From assembly GCA_029866325.1 (NCBI GenBank), contig JARWZO010000008.1:1-64000 (forward strand): a stretch of 64,000 nt of DNA, given 5' to 3'. Under the pieces are notes generated by a model. The model saw only the letters and a program-made list of their open reading frames with translations, ran no database searches and was not told the DNA's origin. Shown piece by piece: positions 43,601 to 52,051 of this stretch; the first letter of the stretch is position 1, and each line of letters begins with the position of its first letter. The DNA comes from Fluviicola sp. (GTDB taxonomy: Bacteria; Bacteroidota; Bacteroidia; Flavobacteriales_D; Crocinitomicaceae). The translations under genes and the position numbers were made by a program.

Positions 43601-44335
43601 CAAGTTCGTATTGGAACATCCGTTATCATCCGTAACAAAAAGTTGCACCAAATACTGCCCTGGCACGCTGAAAGAATGTGTAACTGCAGCACCTGAAGTT
43701 TCACTTCCGTCCATGAAGTTCCAATTATAATCTACCAAGTTAAATCCGGGTGCAGCAAATGATCCGTTACTATTAAAGCTTACAGGATCACCTACGCAAA
43801 CACGGATACTATCCGGTGTGATTCCCGCCACAATTGCTCCTGCGGCTGTAGGAGTTGCACAAGGTGTTTCACAACTGGCACTAGCACTAAACATACCTGT
43901 TCCGGCTGAATTGGAACGGAAACGGAAAGTTAAACAACCGGAAGGATTCAATGCCGTAGCGATAATTACAACTCCCTGAAGTTCATTCCCTGAATAAGTT
44001 CCCAATGTTGGCGCCCCAACGGAGTTACCATCGTAAACATCCATGTAATCCAGATTGGTTACATTCGGAAGCGGGTTATCATCCACCGTACTCAACGCAA
44101 ATAGATTGAATACAACGGAAACAATATCTCCGGGAGTTCCTGGACAAATGGTAATGATACTTGTTTCACCATTCGAATATCCGGGTCCACCCTGACCACC
44201 TGAATCGATGATAAAACCGTTGCAGGTATTGAATGTCTGACCATTAATAGCAGGACCGAAAACAATATTGGTTTGCTGACCAAAGCTTGTGAAGCCAATT
44301 GCTAAAAAAGCTATTATTGATAATACTATTCTCAT
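40649..44335 (-). CDS. Giant T9SS type B surface protein (CUB, P-domain, SprB repeat, PKD)
   Basis: 1228 residues with a signal peptide (1-19). In order: a CUB-like domain (~25-155); a PKD domain (~190-255); a P/Homo-B proprotein-convertase-like domain (~300-465, 'LNGVWTLTVIDNWAADDGTLFSFAL'); Ig-like and Gly/Asn-rich segments; a SprB-type repeat (~805-880, 'VSCFGANNGSI...LDVTGNNGCADQETFTITEP'); more PKD; and the C-terminal ~90-residue gliding-type/T9SS type B signal (APNAFTPDDDEFNQTW ... HFSVLR). Likely a cell-surface adhesin or matrix protein. The ATG overlaps the stop of the small gene upstream by 1 nt (TAATG), so the two are coupled. Confidence 0.9.
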   Translation of the reverse strand: MRIVLSIIAFLAIGFTSFGQQTNIVFGPAINGQTFNTCNGFIIDSGGQGGPGYSNGETSIITICPGTPGDIVSVVFNLFALSTVDDNPLPNVTNLDYMDVYDGNSVGAPTLGTYSGNELQGVVIIATALNPSGCLTFRFRSNSAGTGMFSASASCETPCATPTAAGAIVAGITPDSIRVCVGDPVSFNSNGSFAAPGFNLVDYNWNFMDGSETSGAAVTHSFSVPGQYLVQLFVTDDNGCSNTNLVDLQVFVATIPDFTGFPGDTTLCIGESITYTADPESYEVLWDGFPNSNSIEDGCLPDTLLGVSQDVTILQTNFSPGATLSDINDLQSICLELEHTFMGDLVIIVECPNGQSAILHQQGGGGTQIGIPVQADNVDCSDPATQGVPFNYCFSPTATETWVEWVDNNGWGGTLPAGTYEPVQPLTNLLGCPLNGVWTLTVIDNWAADDGTLFSFALNVDPSLIPPVTTFEPQIGWGADSSYWEAGGAFVTSLSANADVISITPTAPGVYTYVYHVIDDFGCEHDTSVVITVNNNLIPNAGPDVVVCDGDPVQLNGSINGLAGSSPCDYILSLDDLFGDGWGGNNVTVTINGVPTVYALNPNVFNQVFPISIPNGATVTVTFFDDNTFNSWDCSYTLTDPYGNQLLLNGENFNPPTVNPYGFTADCFNGYVFNWTTAIGSFDDPDIAGPIGTFNSPGVVTLTTYPNGHPLCATTDQLNVTMSASADPGNDNVLSICSQGAAQDLFPLLGATASPNGAWTGPNGAAVTMPYDPVTMNPGAYTYSIDSNGCVSEAIITVTEIVTTLNVAVTNVSCFGANNGSILATTTNGDSYSLDGGAAQAYAGNTFTISNLAPGAYVLDVTGNNGCADQETFTITEPVQLSIPVISPNITICPGATTALTATGAGGSSAYTFTWFDGATMLGTGVPFNVTPTNTTTYCVVLTEACGSLPDTACMTVSAPNPITPLVAPDVTSGCFPVPVNFTNMSIGGTVTSMVIDYGDGTSETLQGMNGSNHVYENPGVYTVSVVITSDIGCVYTATFPNMITVFNRPIANFNIQPNMISMFNPFTFLDNGSTQDVVSWDWQIEDGTPSTATTENVNAQFPDGVPGNYEVNLYVTNADGCVDSVMHVVQVVSEVIIYAPNAFTPDDDEFNQTWFVYIDGIDVSNFELLIYNRWGEIVFESHDHEAAWDGTYHGKIVPQGTYSWTLSTKDMNNDKKYNFQGHFSVLR

Positions 44336-44769
44336 TATTTCTTAGTGTTGAATTCACTGTTCGAGAACAGTTTTGAAAGTTCCGGAATAGAATAAAAAAC
44401 GATGACATGTTCTTCATCTAAAGCAACGTACAAACGTTGTTCTTTCGCAATGCGAATACCGTAATCATAGAAATTGAACGTCTCGGAAATTGCTTCCGTG
44501 TAAGAAAGCGATTGTCCATGTTCGTTTTTGAAATTTTCAGCTGGTTGAAGTAGACTTTTCTGATTGTTATCCAACTCAGAAACCGTTGTCATCCAATGAC
44601 CTTTATCCAATTCAAAAAGATAATAATTATAGCTGTTTTTATTGTGTATAAAAGCTTCCTCTGCTTGTTTACCTCGGTTTTTAACCAAACGTTTATCGAT
44701 TGTTTCCTGAGCAGAAACACTTGTAATCGTGAATAGCAAGAATGCTAAACAACAGGCTATTTTCATCAT
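44335..44769 (-). CDS. Small exported protein coupled to a T9SS type B gene
   Basis: 144 residues with a signal peptide (MMKIACCLAFLLFTITSVSAQ). The mature part is polar and mixed ('NSYNYYLFELDKGHWMTTVSELDNNQKSLL', 'YDYGIRIAKEQRLYVALDEEHVIVFYSIPEL'). No family is recognised. Its stop codon overlaps the start of the 1228-residue adhesin gene by one base. Two similar arrangements occur at 50645-50986 and 59188-59643. A partner, chaperone or anchor of the adhesin is conceivable (inference). Confidence 0.75.
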   Translation of the reverse strand: MMKIACCLAFLLFTITSVSAQETIDKRLVKNRGKQAEEAFIHNKNSYNYYLFELDKGHWMTTVSELDNNQKSLLQPAENFKNEHGQSLSYTEAISETFNFYDYGIRIAKEQRLYVALDEEHVIVFYSIPELSKLFSNSEFNTKK

Positions 44770-44886
44770 CTTTATCCTAGTTCAGGGTTTAACATAAGTA
44801 ATACGCGTAAACTCCCGATAGGTTGTCTGAGTGTTAAAAATTAATCTTCACAAAAAAGCCTCTTTCTTGGATTCCAAACAACCCTT

Positions 44887-47670
44887 TTAGCGCAATACAT
44901 TTATATGTCCTATATCAAACTTGCGCTCGTCATTTGCTGTTGTTTTAAATTCAATTTTCCAAGTATAAGCACCTTCTTTCACAATTTCTCCGTTATAGGT
45001 TCCGTCCCAACCAATAGCAGCATCGTTTGTTTCGAAGATTGGTTCACCCCAACGATTATAGATTAACATATTAAAATCGTAAGGATCAAAACCGGAAGTG
45101 AACACCGGCTGAAATGTTTGATTAAACTCGTCATCATCTGGCGTAAATGTGTTTGGTACGTAGTAAATCAATACCGGATTCATTACGATTACATGAGAAA
45201 CTGTATCTATGCAACCATGATCGGTAATGGCTGTCAATTGAATGACATAGTTCGAAATCGGATCAGTTGGGAAAGCATGTTCCGGATCTTCTTCGTTTGA
45301 CTGCGCGCTTCCGTCTCCAAAATTCCAATTATAAGTTGTTGCTCCAATCGAAGAATTACTCATCACAGAAATAGGTTCCAACTCTGTCAGAATTCCCGGC
45401 GTAGGTGTAAACGCAGCTACCGGATTAGGGAAGACACAGATATAATCGGCAACTGAAGCTGTCCATACGCAACCCAGAGCAGTTGTAACGGTAAGTGTCA
45501 CATCGTAACATCCCGGATTCGGATACTGGTGAAAAACGGTTCCGCAACTAGAAGCATTCGTTCCATCTCCAAATTCCCAATAACACGAAGCACCAACGGT
45601 ACCTGTAGAAGTATTGGTTAAACTCACATCCAATGGTTCGCAACCTTCCCTTACAGGTGCGTTAAAGGATGGATTTGTTGGCGGCTCAATTGCAATTTGT
45701 ACCTGGTCTGTTCCGGTACACCCGGCTGAGGAAGTCCCGATTACTGTGTACAAAGCTGTATTTGCAGGAGAAAAAGTCTGGTTGTTCACCACATTATTGT
45801 CCCACTGATAGGTCGCTGCCCCTGAACCGGATAAACTGGTAATAGCCCCAGGGCAAATCAATTGATCAGGACCGGCATTCACAACCGGATTCGGGTTCAC
45901 CAATAAATCGGCATCGTCTGTATCTACACAACCGTTAACATCAGTTCCGGTAACAGTAAACGTATAGGAACCAATGGCAGGAACAAATGATTGTCCGTCG
46001 ATAACACCACCATTCCAAGTATAATTTGCAGCTCCAGAACCCGAAAAAGTAACGGAAGTTCCTGTACACACTTCCACATCCGGTCCTGCACTAACCACAG
46101 GTTGAGCAAACAAACTCACCTGCATTTGATCCGTATTTACACAACCGTTTACATCGGTACCGGTAACTGTATAGGTACCAGCAGCAGCCGGATTGAAAGC
46201 AACACCATCCGTAACCGAATTATCCCATGCATAGGAAGTTCCGCCGGAACCATTTACAGTAACCGATGTACCTGGACAAATCTGAACATCAGGTCCGGCA
46301 TTTATTACAGGTAAGGCATAAATCGTAATCGGTTGGGATAAGCTATCCTTGCAACCATTACTGTTTTCTACTAATAACTCAACTGTATAAGGTCCGGAAG
46401 CTGTATAAGTGTGGGTCGGATCTTCAATTGCCGATAAAGCACTACCATCACCGAAATCCCATGTAAAGATTAATGGTGGTGCATCGGGTGTTTGATTATC
46501 AAATGAAACTACATCATTGATACATTCATTTGTAAAGACAAACTGCGGACTTGGCAAGACATCAACGTTAACCGTTTGTTGAATCGTATCCGAACAACCT
46601 TCATTGGAAGATACAATCAGTTGAACATTATAGGATCCTGCTGCGCTGTATGTATGGGCCGCATGTTGTAAAGTAGATGTTTGTCCGTCGCCGAAATCCC
46701 AGTCCCAACCACTGATCGTTCCATTGGCGACAGTGGTAGTATCGGTAAATTGTAATGGAGCATTGGCACATGCACTTCCGAAATCAAATCCGGCATTAAC
46801 AGCTGTTGGAAACACCTGAGCACCCAATGATACCGTACAGTTTCCTTGATTACTGAATGTGGTCATTGTACACGTATAGGTAGAACCGATTACAGGATTA
46901 TTGACTGAAATACTTTGAGTTGTTTGTCCTCCGGGTGCCCAACTATAACTCTGGAATCCCGGAGGTGCGGAAATTGTTACAGCATTGGAACCTTCGCAAT
47001 AAGCCACATCTAAAATCAACGGCATACATTCTGCGGAAATATAAGCATAACCGAAGTGTCCGGATTGTGAACAATCTTTCGTACTAAATTCTACTTGGAT
47101 GGTTTGTCCAATATATGTTGTAAGATCTACTCCTACAATTGTCCATGGAAGCCAGGTTACACCACCGCATGTTTGGAAATTTTGTCCCGGCTGACCACCA
47201 TAAACAGTGTATATTCCACATGTTCCGCCAATCTGAGTTCCAGCTTGATTCAGAATTCGCATACGGAATTCCGGTTGTTCAGCAGGAGTATGTCCGGGAT
47301 CTTCCAATACAACCGCATATTTATAAACAAACAAGGCATTACTTGCGTCCACAGTCATTTGATAACGTAATTGTTCTCCCTGAGCTCCGGTACCATCATT
47401 CCCCAATCGACAAGAGCTGGTAGCTCCCGGAGGAATCATATTTAACCCGCCACATGAATACGGATCAATTCCTTGAGCATTGATAATGGTATGTCTACCA
47501 TTTACAATACCCGGTGTTTGCCCAGGATTGGTATAGTTGCCGGTAAAACCGGACCATCCGTTAAAATTGTTTTGGGAGAAATTCGCGTTGGGGCAACCTT
47601 GACCCAATGCAAATTGAAAGAATAGCGCAAATAGCCCTGCTGATAGCAGTTGTTTGTAGTAATAAGTCAT
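44887..47670 (-). CDS. T9SS type B surface protein with PKD and three tandem Ig-like repeats
   Basis: 927 residues from ATG 47670, where the signal peptide begins (MTYYYKQLLSAGLFALFFQFALGQ); the in-frame TTG at 47694 is less likely. The N-terminal ~200 residues look like a jelly-roll ligand-binding domain. Two PKD domains (~290-450), three tandem ~75-residue Cys-containing repeats (~455-680, each 'NAGPDVQICPGTSV...YTVTGTDVNGC'), two more PKD domains and the type B signal (PNTFTPDDDEFNQTF ... HINVLR) follow. The C-terminus is nearly the same as in the next gene, suggesting recent duplication. Predicted surface adhesin. Confidence 0.88.
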   Translation of the reverse strand: MTYYYKQLLSAGLFALFFQFALGQGCPNANFSQNNFNGWSGFTGNYTNPGQTPGIVNGRHTIINAQGIDPYSCGGLNMIPPGATSSCRLGNDGTGAQGEQLRYQMTVDASNALFVYKYAVVLEDPGHTPAEQPEFRMRILNQAGTQIGGTCGIYTVYGGQPGQNFQTCGGVTWLPWTIVGVDLTTYIGQTIQVEFSTKDCSQSGHFGYAYISAECMPLILDVAYCEGSNAVTISAPPGFQSYSWAPGGQTTQSISVNNPVIGSTYTCTMTTFSNQGNCTVSLGAQVFPTAVNAGFDFGSACANAPLQFTDTTTVANGTISGWDWDFGDGQTSTLQHAAHTYSAAGSYNVQLIVSSNEGCSDTIQQTVNVDVLPSPQFVFTNECINDVVSFDNQTPDAPPLIFTWDFGDGSALSAIEDPTHTYTASGPYTVELLVENSNGCKDSLSQPITIYALPVINAGPDVQICPGTSVTVNGSGGTSYAWDNSVTDGVAFNPAAAGTYTVTGTDVNGCVNTDQMQVSLFAQPVVSAGPDVEVCTGTSVTFSGSGAANYTWNGGVIDGQSFVPAIGSYTFTVTGTDVNGCVDTDDADLLVNPNPVVNAGPDQLICPGAITSLSGSGAATYQWDNNVVNNQTFSPANTALYTVIGTSSAGCTGTDQVQIAIEPPTNPSFNAPVREGCEPLDVSLTNTSTGTVGASCYWEFGDGTNASSCGTVFHQYPNPGCYDVTLTVTTALGCVWTASVADYICVFPNPVAAFTPTPGILTELEPISVMSNSSIGATTYNWNFGDGSAQSNEEDPEHAFPTDPISNYVIQLTAITDHGCIDTVSHVIVMNPVLIYYVPNTFTPDDDEFNQTFQPVFTSGFDPYDFNMLIYNRWGEPIFETNDAAIGWDGTYNGEIVKEGAYTWKIEFKTTANDERKFDIGHINVLR

Positions 47671-47776
47671 AACAGTAGGCTTTGTAGTGTACAAGCACTG
47701 TAAAACTACAAAATACTATTTTAGTAGACTAATCTAAATCACTGAAATTAAGTGAAATAACTAACACCAAATAACA

Positions 47777-47809
47777 AATCGGTTACTTCTCAAAGAAAAG
47801 TAACCGATT
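47777..47809 (-). terminator. Hairpin after the 932-residue adhesin gene
   Basis: AATCGGTTACTT (47777-47788) and AAGTAACCGATT (47798-47809), 12 bp perfect with a 9-nt loop, 21 bp beyond the stop codon. On the minus strand it is followed by TGTTATTTGG, a weak U tract. Confidence 0.65.
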
Positions 47810-47830
47810 CTATTTCACTTATAAAAAGGA

Positions 47831-50629
47831 TTAACGAAGTACGTTGGTGTGCCCAACTGCTATTTTGCGAGCATCATTTTTAGACGTTTTGAATTCAATT
47901 TTCCAGGTATACGTACCTTCCTGAACCAACTTACCATGGTAAGTTCCGTCCCAACCCATTTCCGCATTGTTCGTTTCAAAGATCACTTCTCCCCAACGGT
48001 CAAAAATTAACATATTGAAATCATACGGATCAAAACCTGAACTAAAGACAGGATTGAACGTTTGGTTAAACTCATCATCATCCGGTGTGAAGGTATTCGG
48101 AACGTAGAAAATCAATTCCTCTTCAACCACAACTGTAGCATAAGCCGTGTCGGTGCAGCCGAATGGTGAATAAGCAATCAACTGAATGGTATAACTTGCA
48201 GGAGTTCCCGGATATGTATGTGAAGGATTCGTAGCAACAGAAGTAGTACCATCTCCGAAATTCCAAGCATACGCATTCGCATTTTGAGAACTGTTCAGCA
48301 TTTGAGTAGTCGGATCTAGTTCGGATAAAATAGAAGGTACCGGGCTAAAACTTGCAATCGGATCAGGACTGATACAAATGTAATTCGGCAATACCGTGGT
48401 TCCGGTACATCCCGCACCAAATGAGGTTGTAAGAGTAACATCGTAACAACCAACGCTCACATAAGTCGTACTTACAGGACCGCAACCGATAGCATTTTGT
48501 CCGTTACCGAAATCCCAAACACAATTAACACCTGCCCCCAAATTTGTAAACGTCACATCCAATGGAGAACAACCTGCAGTTACATCTGCTGCAAATGATG
48601 GTACCGGCGCTGCTTCAACGGTAACGGTTACTTGATCTGTATTGATGCAACCGAATGCCGTAGTAGCGGTTACTGTATATGTTTGAGTTGCTGCCGGAGT
48701 AAAAGGAACTCCATTTGCCACACCATTGTTCCAAGTATAAGTAGCAGGATCACCAGAACCCGAAAGTGTAACTTGTGTTCCTGAACATACTGTTTGATCA
48801 ACACCTGCATTCACAAGCGGCAATGCGTGAATTTCTAATGTAAAGGTACTGGATGGCGGACAAATTGCCCCCGGACCAACATAAGTTACATCGTATTGAC
48901 CTGCAGTTGAAGCCGCAATATTTATAACTCCGGTTGCTGCATTGATTGAAAGCCCTGCTGGAGAGGCTGAATAAGTTCCACCACCAACTCCAACAAGATT
49001 CGGTGAAGTATTCGGATCGGTAATACAGTAATCCGTTTGCGGATACGTCAAGGTTGCGGAACCTGAACCATCCATTGTTCCGGAAACCGTCAATCCGCAA
49101 CCATTTGCATCTTCTACATCAAACGAATAGTTATCTCCCACTGCTAAATTGCCCAAGACAATGGTTCCGCCATCTGTGCATGTGGTATTCACAAAAACAG
49201 CAGAAGCCGGCGTCATTGATCCTGCAACAACGGTAAATTGTGATCCGTCAACGGCAGGTAAACCACCATTGAAGGTTGCAGTTACTTCACCGGTTGCACA
49301 ATCCTCTACTTGAGTCATTGTCATTTCCGGCAAGTATTGAACAGCATAAGGTGTTCCCAAATCGTAACAGCCGATAGAAGTATTTGTATAGCTATAGTAA
49401 CCACCTGATATACTATACATCGTAATTGGCACAAAATAAACAATGTTATCTGTGAAAACTCCCGGATACGCATTGATCCAGTATTGATCATTGATTTCGG
49501 CCAAGTCACCATAACCCCAAACACCTAATAAACAAGGATCGTCAATTACATCTTCATTGGCGCTAGGAACCAGACCAATTGTTGGAGGGCATGAATAAAC
49601 CAACCATCCGATTCCCGGGTCATAAGCTGGACCAGGAGGATTGAATTGCTCATCAGGACTCACATTGTCATTGTTTGAATTGACATCCAACCCATCTCCG
49701 AAACACAATACATAATCAATGGTACTTTGTCCTGAAACGGTTTCATTAAACGTACCAATATTAGCAGGACAGCTACAGTCAGCGACAGCAGTATAAGCAA
49801 TACTTTGGTTGCAGGCAGGATCAGCAGAAAAAGAGACTGTAATGGTTGAAGCAGCACCATCGGCAGGAATACCTGTGATGTTATAACTGTATAGTTGTCC
49901 GTCAACAAATGGTGGATTGAAGGTTTGCGTATAAGTATTTGTTCCATTATCAACTACCACAGTAACAGTTCCTGATCCGGGGTTTCCAACGTAGCTAAAG
50001 TCACCATTGATGCCAAACGTATTATCAGGGGCACACGCACTTATATTTGCAGAAAAGAAATCCATTAAACATGTTGGTGGTGTAACGATTGAACAATCGG
50101 TTGTTCCAACACTTGAAGCCATTGTAGTAGCATAAATATCCGTGGCAACACCAGAAAAATTTGTTATCAAAACCATGTAATATTCACCACTTACTGCTCC
50201 CGGAATATTTATTTCTTCTGTGGCAGCAGGATCAAAACTACAATCTACAATATTACCGCAAGGGTAAGAACCGAAGAGGGTACAAAAATCAAATGCTCCC
50301 CCACCGGTGAGATTCGCACATGCTGAGGCTAGTGTGTTGAATGGTCCCCAACAAATAAAATCTATGTCTTCGCTTTGTGAATTTGTCAAAGCAATATCAA
50401 TATTTCCTGATTGATCAATTTGCAAATAATACCAAGCCGGATTAGGTTGATCAAGCAAACATCCATAATCAGGCCCTGCTTCTGAAACAGTGCTTGTAGA
50501 TGCCGGAAACGCCGCTCCATTCTCTGTACAAAAAGGATCGGCTGTTGCACAAGTAGCACCTTGCCCAAAAGACATGTGAGAAAAGCATGTCAGAATAGCA
50601 ACTAAAAAGAGTATATGAGTAGTTTTCAT
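47831..50629 (-). CDS. T9SS type B surface protein with N-terminal Cys-rich domain
   Basis: 932 residues with a signal peptide (1-22). Residues ~26-181 form a Cys-rich domain with 'NPAWYYLQIDQSGNIDIAL' and 'DIDFICWGPF', also found in the T9SS protein at 59697. A long Gly/Asn-rich middle, one Ig-like repeat ('VNAGVDQTVCSGTQVTLSGSG'), two PKD domains and the type B signal (PNTFTPDDDEFNQTF ... HTNVLR) follow. It starts 15 nt after the small exported gene at 50645-50986. The C-terminal 90 residues closely match those of the preceding adhesin. Predicted surface adhesin; ligand unknown. Confidence 0.88.
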   Translation of the reverse strand: MKTTHILFLVAILTCFSHMSFGQGATCATADPFCTENGAAFPASTSTVSEAGPDYGCLLDQPNPAWYYLQIDQSGNIDIALTNSQSEDIDFICWGPFNTLASACANLTGGGAFDFCTLFGSYPCGNIVDCSFDPAATEEINIPGAVSGEYYMVLITNFSGVATDIYATTMASSVGTTDCSIVTPPTCLMDFFSANISACAPDNTFGINGDFSYVGNPGSGTVTVVVDNGTNTYTQTFNPPFVDGQLYSYNITGIPADGAASTITVSFSADPACNQSIAYTAVADCSCPANIGTFNETVSGQSTIDYVLCFGDGLDVNSNNDNVSPDEQFNPPGPAYDPGIGWLVYSCPPTIGLVPSANEDVIDDPCLLGVWGYGDLAEINDQYWINAYPGVFTDNIVYFVPITMYSISGGYYSYTNTSIGCYDLGTPYAVQYLPEMTMTQVEDCATGEVTATFNGGLPAVDGSQFTVVAGSMTPASAVFVNTTCTDGGTIVLGNLAVGDNYSFDVEDANGCGLTVSGTMDGSGSATLTYPQTDYCITDPNTSPNLVGVGGGTYSASPAGLSINAATGVINIAASTAGQYDVTYVGPGAICPPSSTFTLEIHALPLVNAGVDQTVCSGTQVTLSGSGDPATYTWNNGVANGVPFTPAATQTYTVTATTAFGCINTDQVTVTVEAAPVPSFAADVTAGCSPLDVTFTNLGAGVNCVWDFGNGQNAIGCGPVSTTYVSVGCYDVTLTTSFGAGCTGTTVLPNYICISPDPIASFSPVPSILSELDPTTQMLNSSQNANAYAWNFGDGTTSVATNPSHTYPGTPASYTIQLIAYSPFGCTDTAYATVVVEEELIFYVPNTFTPDDDEFNQTFNPVFSSGFDPYDFNMLIFDRWGEVIFETNNAEMGWDGTYHGKLVQEGTYTWKIEFKTSKNDARKIAVGHTNVLR

Positions 50630-50644
50630 TGTAGTAGTTTTGAA

Positions 50645-50986
50645 TTATTTGGTTGCATTACGGGCAATCAATGCCTCTCTTCGTGCAACCGCTCTCTCAC
50701 GGTGTCTTGCCATTTGATCAAACCAGCCATCAGCTAGCGCTTTTTCACGCATTGTCTGATCACTGTTTACATACTCAACTTTATTGTCGATTGCCTGAAT
50801 CCAGGCATCCAAATGCTCTAATGTTTCACCTTCAAGGGAATCAGCGACCGAAGCAACCATTGGCTTAGCACCAGTAGCTTCTGACTTTAGCGGTTTTAAT
50901 TCTCTGGTTGGTTTGTTTTCTGTTTGTTGTGCAAAAGCAGTAGTAGAGAGTCCTGCTATTACAATAACTAAGAAGTAGTTTTTCAT
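50645..50986 (-). CDS. Small exported protein preceding a T9SS type B gene
   Basis: 113 residues with a signal peptide (MKNYFLVIVIAGLSTTAFAQ). The mature part is charged: a Lys/Pro/Glu-rich linker followed by a helical region 'LEHLDAWIQAIDNKVEYVNSDQTMREKALADGWFDQMARHRE' and an Arg-rich end. The W-x(7)-V-x-[YI] spacing is weakly like the repeat in the 59188 protein. No family recognised. It lies 15 nt before the 932-residue adhesin gene and is surely co-transcribed with it. Confidence 0.72.
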   Translation of the reverse strand: MKNYFLVIVIAGLSTTAFAQQTENKPTRELKPLKSEATGAKPMVASVADSLEGETLEHLDAWIQAIDNKVEYVNSDQTMREKALADGWFDQMARHRERAVARREALIARNATK

Positions 50987-51160
50987 TAGTAGTTTCTTAA
51001 GAGTTAGCTGTTAAACGAGCGATGTTAAAATTGGTTGCCTAAAATATACAAATTTTAACAAGAAGAGAAGCAATTCTCGATGAGAGGCTTAAAATGCTCA
51101 ATGAACGGAAAAAGAATGTCTTGTTTTCGAACAAATTAGACTAATACCTGTTTGATTTTA

Positions 51161-52051
51161 TCACAACCAGTTTTGGGGTGTGGATAGGAATCCTAAAGTT
51201 CTAGCTTCCTGTGAATCAGGTTCAGGTTCAAAACCATATTCCCAATTGGCAACAGCAGGCAAACTCATGAGAATAGATTCTGTTCTGCCACCGCTTAATA
51301 AACCGAATTTGGTGCCACGATCGTTTACCAGATTAAACTCAACATACCTTCCTCTGCGGAGATTGCGCCATTGGATTTCTTGTTCGGTAGGAAGTATCTC
51401 TTTCCCGAAGGCAACCTGTTCGGCGTAAATGGAAGGAAAGTTCTTTCCCAGTTCCAAACAAAACGCCAACAATTGTTCTTTGGAAAGTGTTGGATGATCG
51501 TTCAAATGATCAAAAAACACTCCTCCTATTCCGCGGGTTTCATTGCGATGTGGAATGTAGAAATAGTCATCGGCCCATGGTTTGAATTTGATGTAAAATT
51601 CGGGGTCGAATCCATCGCAAACGGATTTCAGTCGCTGATGAAATAACTGTGCTTGTGCCGGAACAATGTAATGTGGTGTAAGATCAATTCCTCCGCCAAA
51701 CCAATAAACGCCGGTATTTAATTCAAAATAACGCACATTCATGTGAATGATCGGAACATGCGGATTGTGTGGGTGCAACACGATGGAAACTCCGGTTGCA
51801 AAAAACGAATCACCTTCCAATTGTAACTGCTTGCGCATGATTTCGCTCACAGGTCCGTGAACCGCTGAAAATGCCACCCCGCCTTTTTCAAGAATGTTTC
51901 CGTTTTTGATGGTGCTGGTAAATCCACCACCACCTTCGGTTCTATCCCAAGCATCTTCTGCAAATGTTGCTTTGCCATCTACCTGCTCCAATTCGGAACA
52001 AATAAATAACTGCAACTCGCGCATTTGTTCGGCAATGTTCTCCTTATTCAT
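51161..52051 (-). CDS. hemF: Oxygen-dependent coproporphyrinogen III oxidase
   Basis: 296 residues. 'ELNTGVYWFGGGIDLTPHYI' (about 108-127) and the signature 'RRGRYVEFNLVNDRGTKFGL' (about 236-255) identify HemF. It oxidatively decarboxylates coproporphyrinogen III to protoporphyrinogen IX in heme synthesis and needs O2. It overlaps the 3' end of the upstream LysM gene by 8 nt, so it is probably expressed from the guaA-side operon. Confidence 0.97.
   Translation of the reverse strand: MNKENIAEQMRELQLFICSELEQVDGKATFAEDAWDRTEGGGGFTSTIKNGNILEKGGVAFSAVHGPVSEIMRKQLQLEGDSFFATGVSIVLHPHNPHVPIIHMNVRYFELNTGVYWFGGGIDLTPHYIVPAQAQLFHQRLKSVCDGFDPEFYIKFKPWADDYFYIPHRNETRGIGGVFFDHLNDHPTLSKEQLLAFCLELGKNFPSIYAEQVAFGKEILPTEQEIQWRNLRRGRYVEFNLVNDRGTKFGLLSGGRTESILMSLPAVANWEYGFEPEPDSQEARTLGFLSTPQNWL

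Noticed and set aside
49054-49236. Short plus-strand frames within the adhesin genes (40.7-50.9 kb)
   Set aside because: They are antisense to long T9SS genes with continuous domain structure.
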